64,000 nt of DNA. Source: Lentzea indica. GTDB lineage: Bacteria > Actinomycetota > Actinomycetes > Mycobacteriales > Pseudonocardiaceae. The stretch lies in NCBI RefSeq assembly GCF_012184385.1, contig NZ_VSRL01000014.1, forward strand, positions 1 to 64,000, read 5' to 3'. The notes under the pieces were generated by a model, which had not been told where the DNA came from, did no database searches, and was given only the letters and a program-made list of their open reading frames with translations. The position numbers were made by a program, and so were the translations under genes. Positions 28,277 through 36,513 of this stretch are shown here, piece by piece (the stretch's first letter is position 1; every line of letters starts with the position of its first letter).

Positions 28277-29421
28277 CAGGCGAGTGCTTCCGTGGGCGAC
28301 TGTCGAGCCGCCCGCACCGCGGGATAGACGCCGGCGATGGCGCCGATGAGGATCGCCGAGCCCACTCCCCCGAGCAGGGCCGGCCACGGCAGTGCCGCCG
28401 GCCATTGCTGACTGATCGAATACCCGGCCGTGACCGCGATTCCCACGATCACGCCGACCAGCCCGCCGAGGCCGGACAGCAACACCGACTCGGTGAGGAA
28501 CTGCCATCTGATCTGCCGCCGGGTCGCCCCGAGCGCCCGCCGCAGACCGATCTCCCTGCGCCGTTCCAGCACCGAGATCACCATCGTGTTCGCCACGCCG
28601 ACGCCACCCACCAACAACGCGACCCCGCCCAAACCCAGGAAAAGCGCGTTGTAGGAACTTTCCGCCAGCTGCTGGGCTTCCAGCGCCTCCGACGGCCGCG
28701 ACACCTTGACCTCGTTGGACTTCTGCGGGTTCAGCGTCGGCCCGAGCAGGTTGCGGACGTTCTCCACCTGGTCCTCGGACGTGCGCACGTACACCGTGTT
28801 GGCGTGGCCCTCGAACCCGAAGGCCCCCTTGGCCGCCTCCCAGCCGATCAGTGCGGACCTGTCGATCTCCGGCGAGAGCGGCAACGGCCCGAGGATGCCG
28901 ACCACGGTGAACCACTGACCGTCGATCCACAGCTGCACGCCGGGCTTGTCGACGCCCAGGCGGGAGGCCGCTGTGCCTCCGAGCACCACCGACTTCTCGC
29001 CCGGCGACAGCCACCGGCCCTCGCGGACCTCGGCGTTCAGCACCTTCAGCAGGTCCTTCTCCGCTGCCTGCACCTGGAGGCCGAGCGTGTCGCTCGACGG
29101 CACGAGATCGTTCTTGCGGACGCTCGCGGAGATCTTGGCGGTCGCGCTGGCCGCCGACACCGCGCCGATCCGCTTGGCCATCGGCACCGCGGTCTCCGGC
29201 AGCTTCGCGTCCTGGCCGAAGAAGTCCTGGCCGGGTGCGGCGGTCAGGAGGTTGGTGCCCAGCTTGGACATCTTCTCCTTCAACGCCGCCGCGCTGGAGG
29301 CGGGGATGCCGACGACCGCGACCACCGCCGCGATGCCGATCGCGATGCCCAGGGCGGAGAGGACGGCGCGGATCGGGCGGGTCCGCATGCCGAAGAAGCC
29401 CAGGCGCAGCAGGTCGATCAC
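28276..29421 (-). CDS. MacB/FtsX-type ABC transporter permease
   Basis: 381 residues. One membrane helix lies near the N-terminus ([20 protein letters not shown]). A large extracytoplasmic domain of about 220 residues follows, then three C-terminal helices, the MacB layout. Motifs are [23 protein letters not shown] and the terminal [16 protein letters not shown]. It starts at a GTG overlapping the ATPase stop (GTGA). Family members act as mechanotransmission pumps with an ATPase and an adaptor rather than classical channels. It is encoded with both partners here. Confidence 0.92.
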   Translation of the reverse strand: MIDLLRLGFFGMRTRPIRAVLSALGIAIGIAAVVAVVGIPASSAAALKEKMSKLGTNLLTAAPGQDFFGQDAKLPETAVPMAKRIGAVSAASATAKISASVRKNDLVPSSDTLGLQVQAAEKDLLKVLNAEVREGRWLSPGEKSVVLGGTAASRLGVDKPGVQLWIDGQWFTVVGILGPLPLSPEIDRSALIGWEAAKGAFGFEGHANTVYVRTSEDQVENVRNLLGPTLNPQKSNEVKVSRPSEALEAQQLAESSYNALFLGLGGVALLVGGVGVANTMVISVLERRREIGLRRALGATRRQIRWQFLTESVLLSGLGGLVGVIVGIAVTAGYSISQQWPAALPWPALLGGVGSAILIGAIAGVYPAVRAARQSPTEALA

Positions 29422-30068
29422 ACGATCACCCCGTCTCGCACCTCGACACGGCGCGGCGCCCATGCCGCGATGTCCCGGTCGTGCGTGATCAGCACGACCG
29501 TCGTGCCGTCGGAGTTGAGGCTCTCCAGCAACTCCAGCACGCCCGCGCCGTTCTGCGTGTCCAGGTTCCCCGTCGGCTCGTCGGCGAGCAGGATCCCCGG
29601 TGTGTTCACCACGGCCCTGGCGATCGCGACCCGCTGACGTTCACCACCGGACAGCTCGTGCGGCTTGTGCAGCGCTCGGTGGATCAGTCCGACTCTGTCC
29701 AAAGCGGACATCGCCAGAGCGCGTCTCTTCGAGCGCGGCACGCCCGCGTAGACGAGCCCGGAGGCCACGTTCTCGATCGCGGACAGCCCGTCGGTGAGGA
29801 AGAACTGCTGGAACACGAAGCCGATCGTGCGCGCTCGCAGGGCCGACAAGGCGTTGTCCGACAGGGTGGAGATGTCATTGCCGTCGATCTCGACCTTGCC
29901 CGCCGTGGGCTTGTCGAGCGTGCCCATCAGGTGCAGCAGCGTCGACTTCCCCGAGCCGGACGGTCCCACGATCGCGAGCATCTCCCCGCCCCCGACGGTG
30001 AGGGAGACGTCGCGCAACGCCTGCACACCACCGGGATACGTCCGGCTCGCGTGGTCGACGGTGATCAC
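29418..30068 (-). CDS. MacB/LolD-type ABC transporter ATPase
   Basis: 216 residues. Walker A is [15 protein letters not shown], the Q-loop is FVFQQFFL, the signature is [17 protein letters not shown] and Walker B is [12 protein letters not shown], with H-loop LITHDRDIA. The DEPTGNLD form is characteristic of the MacB/LolD/FtsE class. It overlaps both neighbours by 4 bp, inside the operon of adaptor, ATPase and permease. Confidence 0.95.
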   Translation of the reverse strand: MITVDHASRTYPGGVQALRDVSLTVGGGEMLAIVGPSGSGKSTLLHLMGTLDKPTAGKVEIDGNDISTLSDNALSALRARTIGFVFQQFFLTDGLSAIENVASGLVYAGVPRSKRRALAMSALDRVGLIHRALHKPHELSGGERQRVAIARAVVNTPGILLADEPTGNLDTQNGAGVLELLESLNSDGTTVVLITHDRDIAAWAPRRVEVRDGVIV

Positions 30069-31117
30069 TCGGTGGTCACCACCTTCATGCCCTCGCGCAG
30101 GCCATCGCCCTGCACCTCGACCTGGCCCTTGGCGAAGATGCCGACGGTGACCGGGATGGTCTTGCCGTCCTCGGTGACCACGCCGTAGCCGCCCTCGTTC
30201 AACGCGAGCAGCGCGCCGATCGGGACCGCGAGCACGTTCTGCTTCTTGCTCACCGTGAACAGCGCCGTGACGTTGGCGGTGTCGAGGCCTTCCGCGGCCT
30301 TGGGGTCGTCGACGGAGATCGTCAGGACGATCTTCGGCTTCTGGCCCTGGTTCGGGTCGCCGGAGGTGCGGGTCATACCGGTGATGGTGCCGGTGGTGGG
30401 CTTGCCGCCGGTGATCGACAGCTCGACCTTCTCACCCTGCTTGGCAAGGCGCTGCTTGGACTGTTCCAACTCGACGGTCACCGCGCGTTCGGTTCCGGTG
30501 ACCTTCATCAGGTCGCCACCGGCCGGTGCGCCGAGCTGGCCGGTCAAAGAGGACACCCGGATCGCGCCGGGCTGGACGACCACGTCACCGGAGCCGAGCT
30601 TTCCGGTCTGCTCCAGGCCGTTGGCCTTCTGCCACTTCTTCAGCGCGGTGGCCGTGTAGTAGGTGAACTTCTCGTCGGGGGTGCCGAAGTCCTTGAACCC
30701 CAGTGCGGCGAGGTTCTCCTCCACCACCTTGACGTCGGGCCCGTTCGACATGCCCGACTCGAGGTCGCGGTAGAGCGGCATGGTGCCGTAGAACAGCGGC
30801 ACCGGCTTGGCGTCCGACCAGAACACCGGTTTGCCCTGGTCGATGACAGCGCCCTGGTTCGGCAGCCCGGTGATGGTGCCACTTTTCCGGCCGGCCAGCG
30901 CTCGTTCCGCGCCGAAGCCGAGCTGGCCGCTGACCGACTGCTGGTCCGCCAGGTTCGCCTTCTTGACGGAAGCGGTCTTCGACGGGTTGTTCTGCAGCGG
31001 TGCGGCGTTGGCCTGGTTGGACGCGACTCTCGTGAGCACCACGACCGAACCGGTGCCGAGCACCACCGCGGCGACGAGCGCGGCGATGAGGATCTTCCTG
31101 TTCACGCGGCGCTTCAT
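30065..31117 (-). CDS. Efflux periplasmic adaptor with peptidoglycan-binding domain
   Basis: 350 residues with a signal anchor ([20 protein letters not shown], residues ~9-28). The central part (residues ~125-175) reads [16 protein letters not shown]...[20 protein letters not shown], a PG_binding_1 fold. It is followed by beta-barrel-like segments of HlyD-type adaptors ([35 protein letters not shown]). It likely links the MacB-like pump to the cell wall. It is translationally coupled with both the lipoprotein and the ATPase genes. Confidence 0.88.
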   Translation of the reverse strand: MKRRVNRKILIAALVAAVVLGTGSVVVLTRVASNQANAAPLQNNPSKTASVKKANLADQQSVSGQLGFGAERALAGRKSGTITGLPNQGAVIDQGKPVFWSDAKPVPLFYGTMPLYRDLESGMSNGPDVKVVEENLAALGFKDFGTPDEKFTYYTATALKKWQKANGLEQTGKLGSGDVVVQPGAIRVSSLTGQLGAPAGGDLMKVTGTERAVTVELEQSKQRLAKQGEKVELSITGGKPTTGTITGMTRTSGDPNQGQKPKIVLTISVDDPKAAEGLDTANVTALFTVSKKQNVLAVPIGALLALNEGGYGVVTEDGKTIPVTVGIFAKGQVEVQGDGLREGMKVVTTE

Positions 31118-31608
31118 CCGACGGGCCTCGCCGCGACCATGCCTTCACCGAGGCCGCAGTCCTTCATGTCCTGCTTGACCTTGTCGTCCTCCATGTCGGG
31201 CAGCTCGATGCTCTCCGCCGCGCCGCCGCCCTCGAACTTCGGGTCGGGCCAGTTGTGGCCCTTGTCCCGCATGCACTTCGCCTGCTGGCGCATCTTGTCC
31301 TGCTCCTCTGGCGACGGCGGCTTGAACTCGCCACCGTTGGGCAGGTGCTTCTTGCAGGCCTCGTGGGCGGTGTTCATCTTGTTCTCGTCGATGGATCCGG
31401 CGTCGCCGCCGGGCATCGCCTCGATCATCACGCCGCCGTTGTCGTCCTGCTTCGGATCCGGCATGTCGACGCCGTTCTCCCGCATGCACTGGGCGAACTT
31501 GACCATGTCGCCCTTCTCGTCCTTCTGGGCCCCGCCGGGCTGGTCTTTCGCCCCACAGGCGGTGAGCGCCAGGAGCAGGCCCAGCAACACTGCGATGGTG
31601 GATTTCAT
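31114..31608 (-). CDS. Lipoprotein with duplicated Cys-Met-Arg motif
   Basis: 164 residues. The signal ends in lipobox LTAC (near residue 18). The mature part carries two similar segments, FAQCMRENGVDMPDP and AKCMRDKGHNWPDP, each with one Cys, plus further Cys at CKKHL and DCGLG. The duplication suggests two disulfide-stabilised modules. Such proteins commonly accompany PG-binding adaptor efflux operons in actinobacteria; the biochemical function is unknown. It is first in the operon and divergent from the response regulator. Confidence 0.85.
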   Translation of the reverse strand: MKSTIAVLLGLLLALTACGAKDQPGGAQKDEKGDMVKFAQCMRENGVDMPDPKQDDNGGVMIEAMPGGDAGSIDENKMNTAHEACKKHLPNGGEFKPPSPEEQDKMRQQAKCMRDKGHNWPDPKFEGGGAAESIELPDMEDDKVKQDMKDCGLGEGMVAARPVG

Positions 31609-31637
31609 GGCGACAGGTCTACGGAGGACGTCGTTCG

Positions 31638-31671
31638 CCGGCGTTAAGCGAAAGCCTTTATCCGGCGCTTA
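31638..31671. promoter_or_regulatory. Candidate response-regulator binding region between divergent operons
   Basis: Direct repeats CCGGCG-TTAAGC (31638) and CCGGCG-CTTATC (31662) lie 24 bp apart, about two helical turns. TAAGCG (31645-31650) and CGCTTA (31666-31671) form an inverted pair. The 89-bp gap separates the lipoprotein operon from the OmpR-type regulator gene, so both promoters fall here. Confidence 0.4.
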
Positions 31672-31697
31672 TCCCCGATCCACGGAAAATGGCTGTC

Positions 31698-32357
31698 ATG
31701 CGTGTGCTGGTGGTCGAGGACGAACAACTGCTCGCGGACACGATCGCCGAAGGGTTGCGCAGGTTCTCGATGGCGGTGGACGTCTGCTACGACGGCGAAG
31801 CGGCGTTGGAACGTGTGGGGGTGCACGCGTACGACGTCGTCGTGCTCGACCGGGACCTGCCTCTCGTGCACGGCGACGAGGTGTGCAAGGCGGTGCACGC
31901 GACCGGTGGTGAGGCGCGGGTGCTGATGCTGACGGCTGCGGCCGAAGTGGACGATCGGGTGGCAGGGCTCGGGCTCGGTGCCGACGACTACCTGACCAAG
32001 CCGTTCGCGTTCGCCGAACTGGTGGCCCGCGTGCAGGCGCTGGGTCGCAGGGCGCGGCCCGCGTTGCCGCCGGTGCTCGAACGCGCGGGCGTCACACTGG
32101 ACCTTCCCCGGCACCAGGCGTCGCGGAACGGGAGGTTCCTGCCGCTCTCTCCCAAGGAGTTCGCTGTGCTGGAGGTGCTGATGAGGGCGGAGGGCACCGT
32201 GGTGAGCGCGGAGGAGTTGCTGGAGAAGGCCTGGGACGAGCACGCGGACCCGTTCACCAACGCCGTGCGGGTGGCGGTGATGACGCTGCGCCGCAAGCTG
32301 GGCGCGCCGCAGGTCATCGAGACGGTGCCCGGTGCCGGCTACCGGTTCGGCTCGTGA
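31698..32357 (+). CDS. OmpR-family response regulator
   Basis: 219 residues. The receiver domain opens MRVLVVEDEQLLADTIAEGL, with acceptor Asp in YDVVVLDRDLP and Lys in ADDYLTKPFAFAELV. The C-terminal winged helix contains LSPKEFAVLEVLMRAEGTVVS and FTNAVRVAVMTLRRKLG. I prefer the ATG at 31698; an ATG three codons upstream (31689) leaves only 2 nt after GGA. It pairs with the kinase that follows and is divergent from the MacB-like export cassette, its probable target. Confidence 0.93.
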   Translation: MRVLVVEDEQLLADTIAEGLRRFSMAVDVCYDGEAALERVGVHAYDVVVLDRDLPLVHGDEVCKAVHATGGEARVLMLTAAAEVDDRVAGLGLGADDYLTKPFAFAELVARVQALGRRARPALPPVLERAGVTLDLPRHQASRNGRFLPLSPKEFAVLEVLMRAEGTVVSAEELLEKAWDEHADPFTNAVRVAVMTLRRKLGAPQVIETVPGAGYRFGS

Positions 32358-33478
32358 AGCTGCGGACCAGGCTGACGGCCTGGTACGCCGGGGTGTTCCT
32401 GATCGCGGGCGTCGCGCTGATCGGGCTCAACTACTGGCTGCTCGCCGAGTGGGCGCCGTTCAACGAGGGGGTCGTGGCGGCACGGGCCCTGCCGACGTAC
32501 CCGGATGCGATCGAAGTGGCGCAGCTTCCCGCCGACACCCTGGTGATCACCGCTGACCAGGTCAAAGCCAGCACGATGAGCACGGTTCTCTGGCAGTCGA
32601 TCATCGCGTTGCTGGTGGCCGCGGTGCTCGCCGTGTGGCTCGGCTGGGTGGTGGCCGGGCGGGTGCTGGCGCCGTTGCACGAGATCACGTCCACCGCGCA
32701 CCGGCTGGAGGCGACACGGCTGGACCAGCGGATCGAGCTGGAGGGGCCGCCGGACGAGCTGAAGGAGCTCGCGGACACCTTCGACGGGATGCTCGACCGG
32801 CTCGCGTCGTCGTTCGACAGCCAGAAGCGGTTCGTCGCGAACGCCTCGCACGAGCTGCGCACGCCGTTGGCCGTGCAGCGGACGTTGATCGAGGTGGCGC
32901 TGGGCGACCCCGGCGCCACGGATGAGGTCCGCAGGCTCGGCGCGCACCTGCTCGACACGAACGAGCGCAGCGAGAAGCTGATCGACGGGTTGCTGCTGCT
33001 CGCGCGCAGTGATCGAGGGCTGGCCACGCGGGGGCTGGTGTGGCTCGACGAGACCGTCGAGGACGAGGTCGAGTCGTGCGTGTCGCTGGCGGCCTCGAAG
33101 AAGGTCACCTTCGACGTGTCGGTGCGGCCGTACCTGGTCGAGGGAGATCCGGTGCTGCTCGCTCAGCTCGTCGGGAACCTCCTGCGCAACGCCGTGCTTT
33201 ACAACAAACCCGGCGGAACCGTGTCGGTCCGCCTTGATCGGGATCTCGTCGTCTCGAACACCGGGCCGACCGTGCCGGCGGAGGCGGTACCAGGGCTCTT
33301 CGAGCCGTTCCGCAGGCTCCGCGACCGCACGGGAACCGCCGGATCCGGCCTCGGTCTGTCGATCGTGCAGTCCGTGGCGAGGGCGCATCAGGGGTCGGTG
33401 AAAGCTCGTCCGAACGGAGGAGGCGGCCTGGTGGTCCAGGTGAACCTTCCGGAAACGGGCGTGCGACAGCCCTCGTGA
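32354..33478 (+). CDS. Sensor histidine kinase, HAMP-containing (CseC/MtrB-like)
   Basis: 374 residues. Two membrane segments (residues ~8-30 and ~80-105) flank a short extracytoplasmic domain. A HAMP region (VLAPLHEITSTAHRLEATRLDQRIE) and HisKA motif SQKRFVANASHELRTPLAVQR follow. The ATP-binding core has LVGNLLRNAVLYNKPGG and TAGSGLGLSIVQSVARAHQG. It starts at a GTG that overlaps the regulator stop (GTGA). It likely senses envelope stress handled by the divergent export cassette; that is inference. Confidence 0.93.
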   Translation: MKLRTRLTAWYAGVFLIAGVALIGLNYWLLAEWAPFNEGVVAARALPTYPDAIEVAQLPADTLVITADQVKASTMSTVLWQSIIALLVAAVLAVWLGWVVAGRVLAPLHEITSTAHRLEATRLDQRIELEGPPDELKELADTFDGMLDRLASSFDSQKRFVANASHELRTPLAVQRTLIEVALGDPGATDEVRRLGAHLLDTNERSEKLIDGLLLLARSDRGLATRGLVWLDETVEDEVESCVSLAASKKVTFDVSVRPYLVEGDPVLLAQLVGNLLRNAVLYNKPGGTVSVRLDRDLVVSNTGPTVPAEAVPGLFEPFRRLRDRTGTAGSGLGLSIVQSVARAHQGSVKARPNGGGGLVVQVNLPETGVRQPS

Positions 33479-33579
33479 ACTGGCAAGATCACGTAGAGAT
33501 ATCGGCGCGCCTCCCGCTTCTGGGCGGCTCGTTGTCCTAACGTTCTTCGCTGGCGAGGTGCAAATTCAGGGAGGCCACG

Positions 33580-34524
33580 ATGCGAGCGCTGCGAGTCATC
33601 GGGCTCGACGAGGACGGCAAGTCCGTCATCCTCGAGGACCCCGAAAACCGCGGCGAGCGCTTCACGCTCCCCGCTGACGAGCGCCTTCGGGCGGCACTGC
33701 GCGGTGACCTGGCCCGCCTCGGCCAGATGCAGATCGAGTCCGGTGAGGCCCAGATGCGGCCGAGAGAGATCCAGGCCCGCATCCGCGCCGGTGAGTCGAT
33801 CGACCAGGTCGCGGCCGCCGCGGGCATGCCGACGCACCGCATCGAGCGCTTCGCCTACCCCGTGCTCCTGGAGCGGTCGCGCACGGCCGACCTGGCCCAG
33901 CGCGCGCACCCGGTCCGTGAGGACGGCCCCGACGTGCAGACGCTCGGGGAGGTCGTCGCGCACTCGTTCGGGCTGCGTGGGCACGACCTGTCCGACACCT
34001 CGTGGGACTCGTGGCGCGGTGACGACGGCCGCTGGATCGTGCAGCTGCACTGGAAGACCGGGCGCTCGGACAACCGGGCGCACTGGGCGTTCCACCCCGG
34101 TGCGCAGGGCGGCACGGTGACGGCGCTCGACGACGCCGCTGTCGACCTGATGGACCCGAACCCGAACCGGACCTTGCGCACGGTGCGGCCGGTGACGCAG
34201 CTGGCGAGGCAGGCTCTGGAGGCGGCTCCGGTGGTCACTCCTCCCGCCCCCGTGGCGGAGGAGCCAGCGCCTGCTCCGGCACCCGCGCCCGCGCCCGCAC
34301 CGGCTCCTGCCCCGGCTCCGGTCGTGGCGGAGAAGCCGGTTCAGGAGAAGCTGCCAGAGCCGGAACCCGCACCTGCCCCGCCTCCACCACCGGTGAAGAA
34401 GGAGCAGGAGCCCGCGGCGGAGAAGCCGGTCCGCAAGGACCCTCCTCCCAAGCGGGGGAAGAAGAACCACCCCATCGTCCCGTCGTGGGAAGACGTTCTA
34501 CTGGGCGTGCGGTCGAACCGCTGA
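33580..34524 (+). CDS. sepH: Septation protein SepH (DUF3071)
   Basis: 314 residues. The N-terminal conserved domain (MRALRVIGLDEDGKSVILED, then a helix-turn-helix-like AGESIDQVAAAAGMPTHRIERFAYPV) matches SepH, which stimulates FtsZ assembly and aids division in actinobacteria. A long low-complexity linker of Pro-Ala repeats (residues ~235-290) connects to the conserved C-terminal tail KKNHPIVPSWEDVLLGVRS. The start has GGGAGG. The tail and domain order are diagnostic. The gene stands alone, followed by small membrane protein genes. Confidence 0.93.
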   Translation: MRALRVIGLDEDGKSVILEDPENRGERFTLPADERLRAALRGDLARLGQMQIESGEAQMRPREIQARIRAGESIDQVAAAAGMPTHRIERFAYPVLLERSRTADLAQRAHPVREDGPDVQTLGEVVAHSFGLRGHDLSDTSWDSWRGDDGRWIVQLHWKTGRSDNRAHWAFHPGAQGGTVTALDDAAVDLMDPNPNRTLRTVRPVTQLARQALEAAPVVTPPAPVAEEPAPAPAPAPAPAPAPAPAPVVAEKPVQEKLPEPEPAPAPPPPPVKKEQEPAAEKPVRKDPPPKRGKKNHPIVPSWEDVLLGVRSNR

Positions 34525-34540
34525 CTGAGGCGCTGACACC

Positions 34541-34876
34541 GTGGGACGTCGTGTCGCGCTGGCTGCCGGAGTGGGTGCACTCCTCGGGCTGGCTTGGTGG
34601 GGAGTGTTCGAGCTCATCGCCTCCGGCGCGGTGTGCTCGTTCGAGGACTGGGGCTGCCTCGGCACCTTCGTGATGACCGTTCCGGTCTTCACGGTGGTGG
34701 CGGCGGTCCTGGGCGGGTTCGCGTTGCGTTCGCTGAGCGTGTCGCGGGCATGGCTGGTGGCCGTGCCCGCGACCCTCATGGCGGTGGTCGCGATGGTCTT
34801 GCTGCTCGGGATGCCGTTTCTCGCCTTCGCGGTGTTCGCCGCCCTGTACTCGCTGATCGCCGTGCTCACCCGGTGA
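34541..34876 (+). CDS. Small membrane protein with paired-Cys loop (1 of 3 similar)
   Basis: 111 residues from GTG, with about three hydrophobic segments. The first loop after helix 1 reads AVCSFEDWGCLG, a C-x6-C pair. It is not a recognised family to me. The next two genes share the same layout (helix, loop with two Cys, further helices), suggesting divergent paralogues. It starts 16 bp after sepH, so it may be co-transcribed with it. Confidence 0.65.
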   Translation: MGRRVALAAGVGALLGLAWWGVFELIASGAVCSFEDWGCLGTFVMTVPVFTVVAAVLGGFALRSLSVSRAWLVAVPATLMAVVAMVLLLGMPFLAFAVFAALYSLIAVLTR

Positions 34877-34940
34877 AGGTGCTGTGGAGGCTTCGTGCAG
34901 ATCGGCCTGATCGGTTCGAAGATCAGATACCTCTTGGCCC

Positions 34941-35351
34941 ATGTTGTTGCGCAGTGTTGTGGGGGCGTGCGCCGGAGCTCTCGTAGGCATCGGATTCGCG
35001 TTCACCATCGACGGGCTCAGGCAGTACTGCTACCTCAGACCCGGCCGCACCGGATGCGGTGATTCGAGCCCTCTGCTCCTCCCACCGATCTTCGTGTTCT
35101 GGATGCTCGTCGCGGGCGTGCTGATCTACACCGGGTTCCGGTTGGCACGCATGACACGCGGCTGGTGGGCGACAGGAGTCGGCAGCGGGCTGTGGGTGGT
35201 GCTGATCGTGGCCGTCGTCTGGTTCAAGGCCCTCTTCCTCGACATGTACCAGGAGGACGGTCACCTCTTCCTGCTGAACGCCGCCGTGATCACGTCTTGT
35301 GTCGCCTACGCGATCGCCACGTCGTGCACCGGCCGGCGAAGGACGGTGTGA
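34941..35351 (+). CDS. Small membrane protein with paired-Cys loop (2 of 3 similar)
   Basis: 136 residues with four hydrophobic segments. The loop after helix 1 reads QYCYLRPGRTGCGD (C-x8-C). The C-terminus carries further Cys (ITSCVAYAIATSCTG). Function is unknown. Its stop overlaps the GTG of the next gene as GTGA, supporting a single operon and a real coding sequence. Confidence 0.7.
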   Translation: MLLRSVVGACAGALVGIGFAFTIDGLRQYCYLRPGRTGCGDSSPLLLPPIFVFWMLVAGVLIYTGFRLARMTRGWWATGVGSGLWVVLIVAVVWFKALFLDMYQEDGHLFLLNAAVITSCVAYAIATSCTGRRRTV

Positions 35352-35791
35352 CAGTGCTCGTACGTGGCGTTACCGTCGCCGTCGTGTTCCTGGTGCCCGC
35401 GGCGATCGGGGCGTTCTGCGGAGCAGGGTGGATCGCGTCGCTCCAGTTGGCAGGCACCTTCGCGTGCAGCGGCGGGCAGCGGTGCGTCGTCCCCGCGTAT
35501 CTGCTGATCCCGGCGTTGGCCTTGGCCTGGACGGGTGCGGCGTGGGGGCTGCTGAAGTTCGCGACGCTCCCCCGTGCCGGGTTCACCGCCGTCGTGGGGA
35601 CGGTGTGTTCGTTGCCGTTGACGCTCATCAGCAGCCAGGTGCTCAGGGCGTTGCACCTCGATCTGCCCGGTGACGGAGGGATCCTCGTCATCGCGGTGGG
35701 AGGAGCCGGCGGATACGCCTTGGCTGCCGTGGTGACCGCTGGTTACGGTGGTCGGCGTGACCGAACAGAGCACCACGGGCAAGACGGGTAG
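35348..35791 (+). CDS. Small membrane protein with paired-Cys loop (3 of 3 similar)
   Basis: 147 residues from a GTG overlapping the previous stop. It has four hydrophobic segments; the first loop reads TFACSGGQRCVVP (C-x5-C). The cytoplasmic C-terminal tail is short and charged. It overlaps the next gene by 35 bp if that gene starts at 35757. Unknown function; similarity to the two upstream genes is by layout rather than strong identity. Confidence 0.68.
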   Translation: MTVLVRGVTVAVVFLVPAAIGAFCGAGWIASLQLAGTFACSGGQRCVVPAYLLIPALALAWTGAAWGLLKFATLPRAGFTAVVGTVCSLPLTLISSQVLRALHLDLPGDGGILVIAVGGAGGYALAAVVTAGYGGRRDRTEHHGQDG

Positions 35792-36176
35792 GGCGGGACG
35801 CCGGCTGCTGTTCAGGGTCGTCCTGTCGATGGCCGTCGGGGCGGGGCTGGTGCTCGGGTGGACGTGGGCGTACGAGTCGGGCTTCCTGAAGTCGTGGCTC
35901 GACAGCACGTCCATGTCGACGTTCCTGCTGCTCGTGCTGATCGGGCTGCCGCTCGCGCTGGTGTCCTCGCTGGTGCTCGCAGGGCCGATCCTGTGGGTCT
36001 TCGGGGTGCGGCCGGTGTGGCCGATCATCCTGCTGGGGCCGATCCTGCTGGGGATCGGGCTCTACTTCAAGGCGCACGAGCCCGTCCTCGGGTGGTTCAC
36101 GAACCGGCACCACGCCGAGGCGTTGCTCGCCGCCGTCGCCTACGGGCTTGTGGGGTTGTTCACGTTCAAGAGGTGA
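35757..36176 (+). CDS. Membrane protein of unknown function
   Basis: 139 residues with four hydrophobic segments starting near residue 15 (LLFRVVLSMAVGAGLVLGWTW). It ends AYGLVGLFTFKR. It lacks the paired-Cys loop of the three preceding genes. I chose the GTG at 35757 with a GGTGG-like site upstream; a GTG three codons earlier (35748) is equally in frame. Its 3' end overlaps the convergent 77-residue gene by 11 bp. Confidence 0.65.
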   Translation: MTEQSTTGKTGRAGRRLLFRVVLSMAVGAGLVLGWTWAYESGFLKSWLDSTSMSTFLLLVLIGLPLALVSSLVLAGPILWVFGVRPVWPIILLGPILLGIGLYFKAHEPVLGWFTNRHHAEALLAAVAYGLVGLFTFKR

Positions 36177-36399
36177 CCGGTACCTCGTCCAGCAGGTGCA
36201 GGTCCCAGCCCTCGCGTTCGCACCAGTCCTCGGCCTCCTCGCGGGACACCAGCATCGCGTGCCGCGGGCGAGGGCCTGCCAGGTGGTCCCAGCCGTCCGG
36301 AGCGAGGACGTAGTTCACTCCGTCGAGTGAGGCGATGAGCCGTCCGTGTGGAAACGCCATCGTCTGCTCAGTTCGCAGAAACCGCGTCATGGTGGTCAT
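36166..36399 (-). CDS. Small hypothetical protein
   Basis: 77 residues. The recognisable segment is FPHGRLIASLDGVNYVLAPDGWDHL and the end WCEREGWDLHLLDEVPV. It has no membrane segment or signal and I do not know the family. The composition (Trp, Asp and Glu rich, no low complexity) looks like a real soluble protein. A start at the internal ATG (36360) is also possible. It is divergent from the ABC exporter promoter. Confidence 0.55.
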   Translation of the reverse strand: MTTMTRFLRTEQTMAFPHGRLIASLDGVNYVLAPDGWDHLAGPRPRHAMLVSREEAEDWCEREGWDLHLLDEVPVTS

Positions 36400-36406
36400 C
36401 GTGCCC

Positions 36407-36437
36407 TTGACCTCGACCTAAGTCGAGACAGCAGGCT
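36407..36437 (+). promoter_or_regulatory. MerR-type promoter upstream of the ABC exporter pair
   Basis: TTGACC (36407-36412) and CAGGCT (36432-36437) are separated by 19 bp, the elongated spacer of MerR-family promoters. Inside lies a perfect dyad CTCGAC-CTAA-GTCGAG (36412-36427). It is 77 bp upstream of the exporter GTG. No MerR gene lies nearby, so the regulator would be distant. The -10 match is loose. Confidence 0.4.
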
Positions 36438-36513
36438 CCGGTAGGGAGAAAAACCGGATGCTGAGTGTCGGTCGTCCTTCGTAGTTTGGAGACGACCTGA
36501 GGGGGCTCATCGC

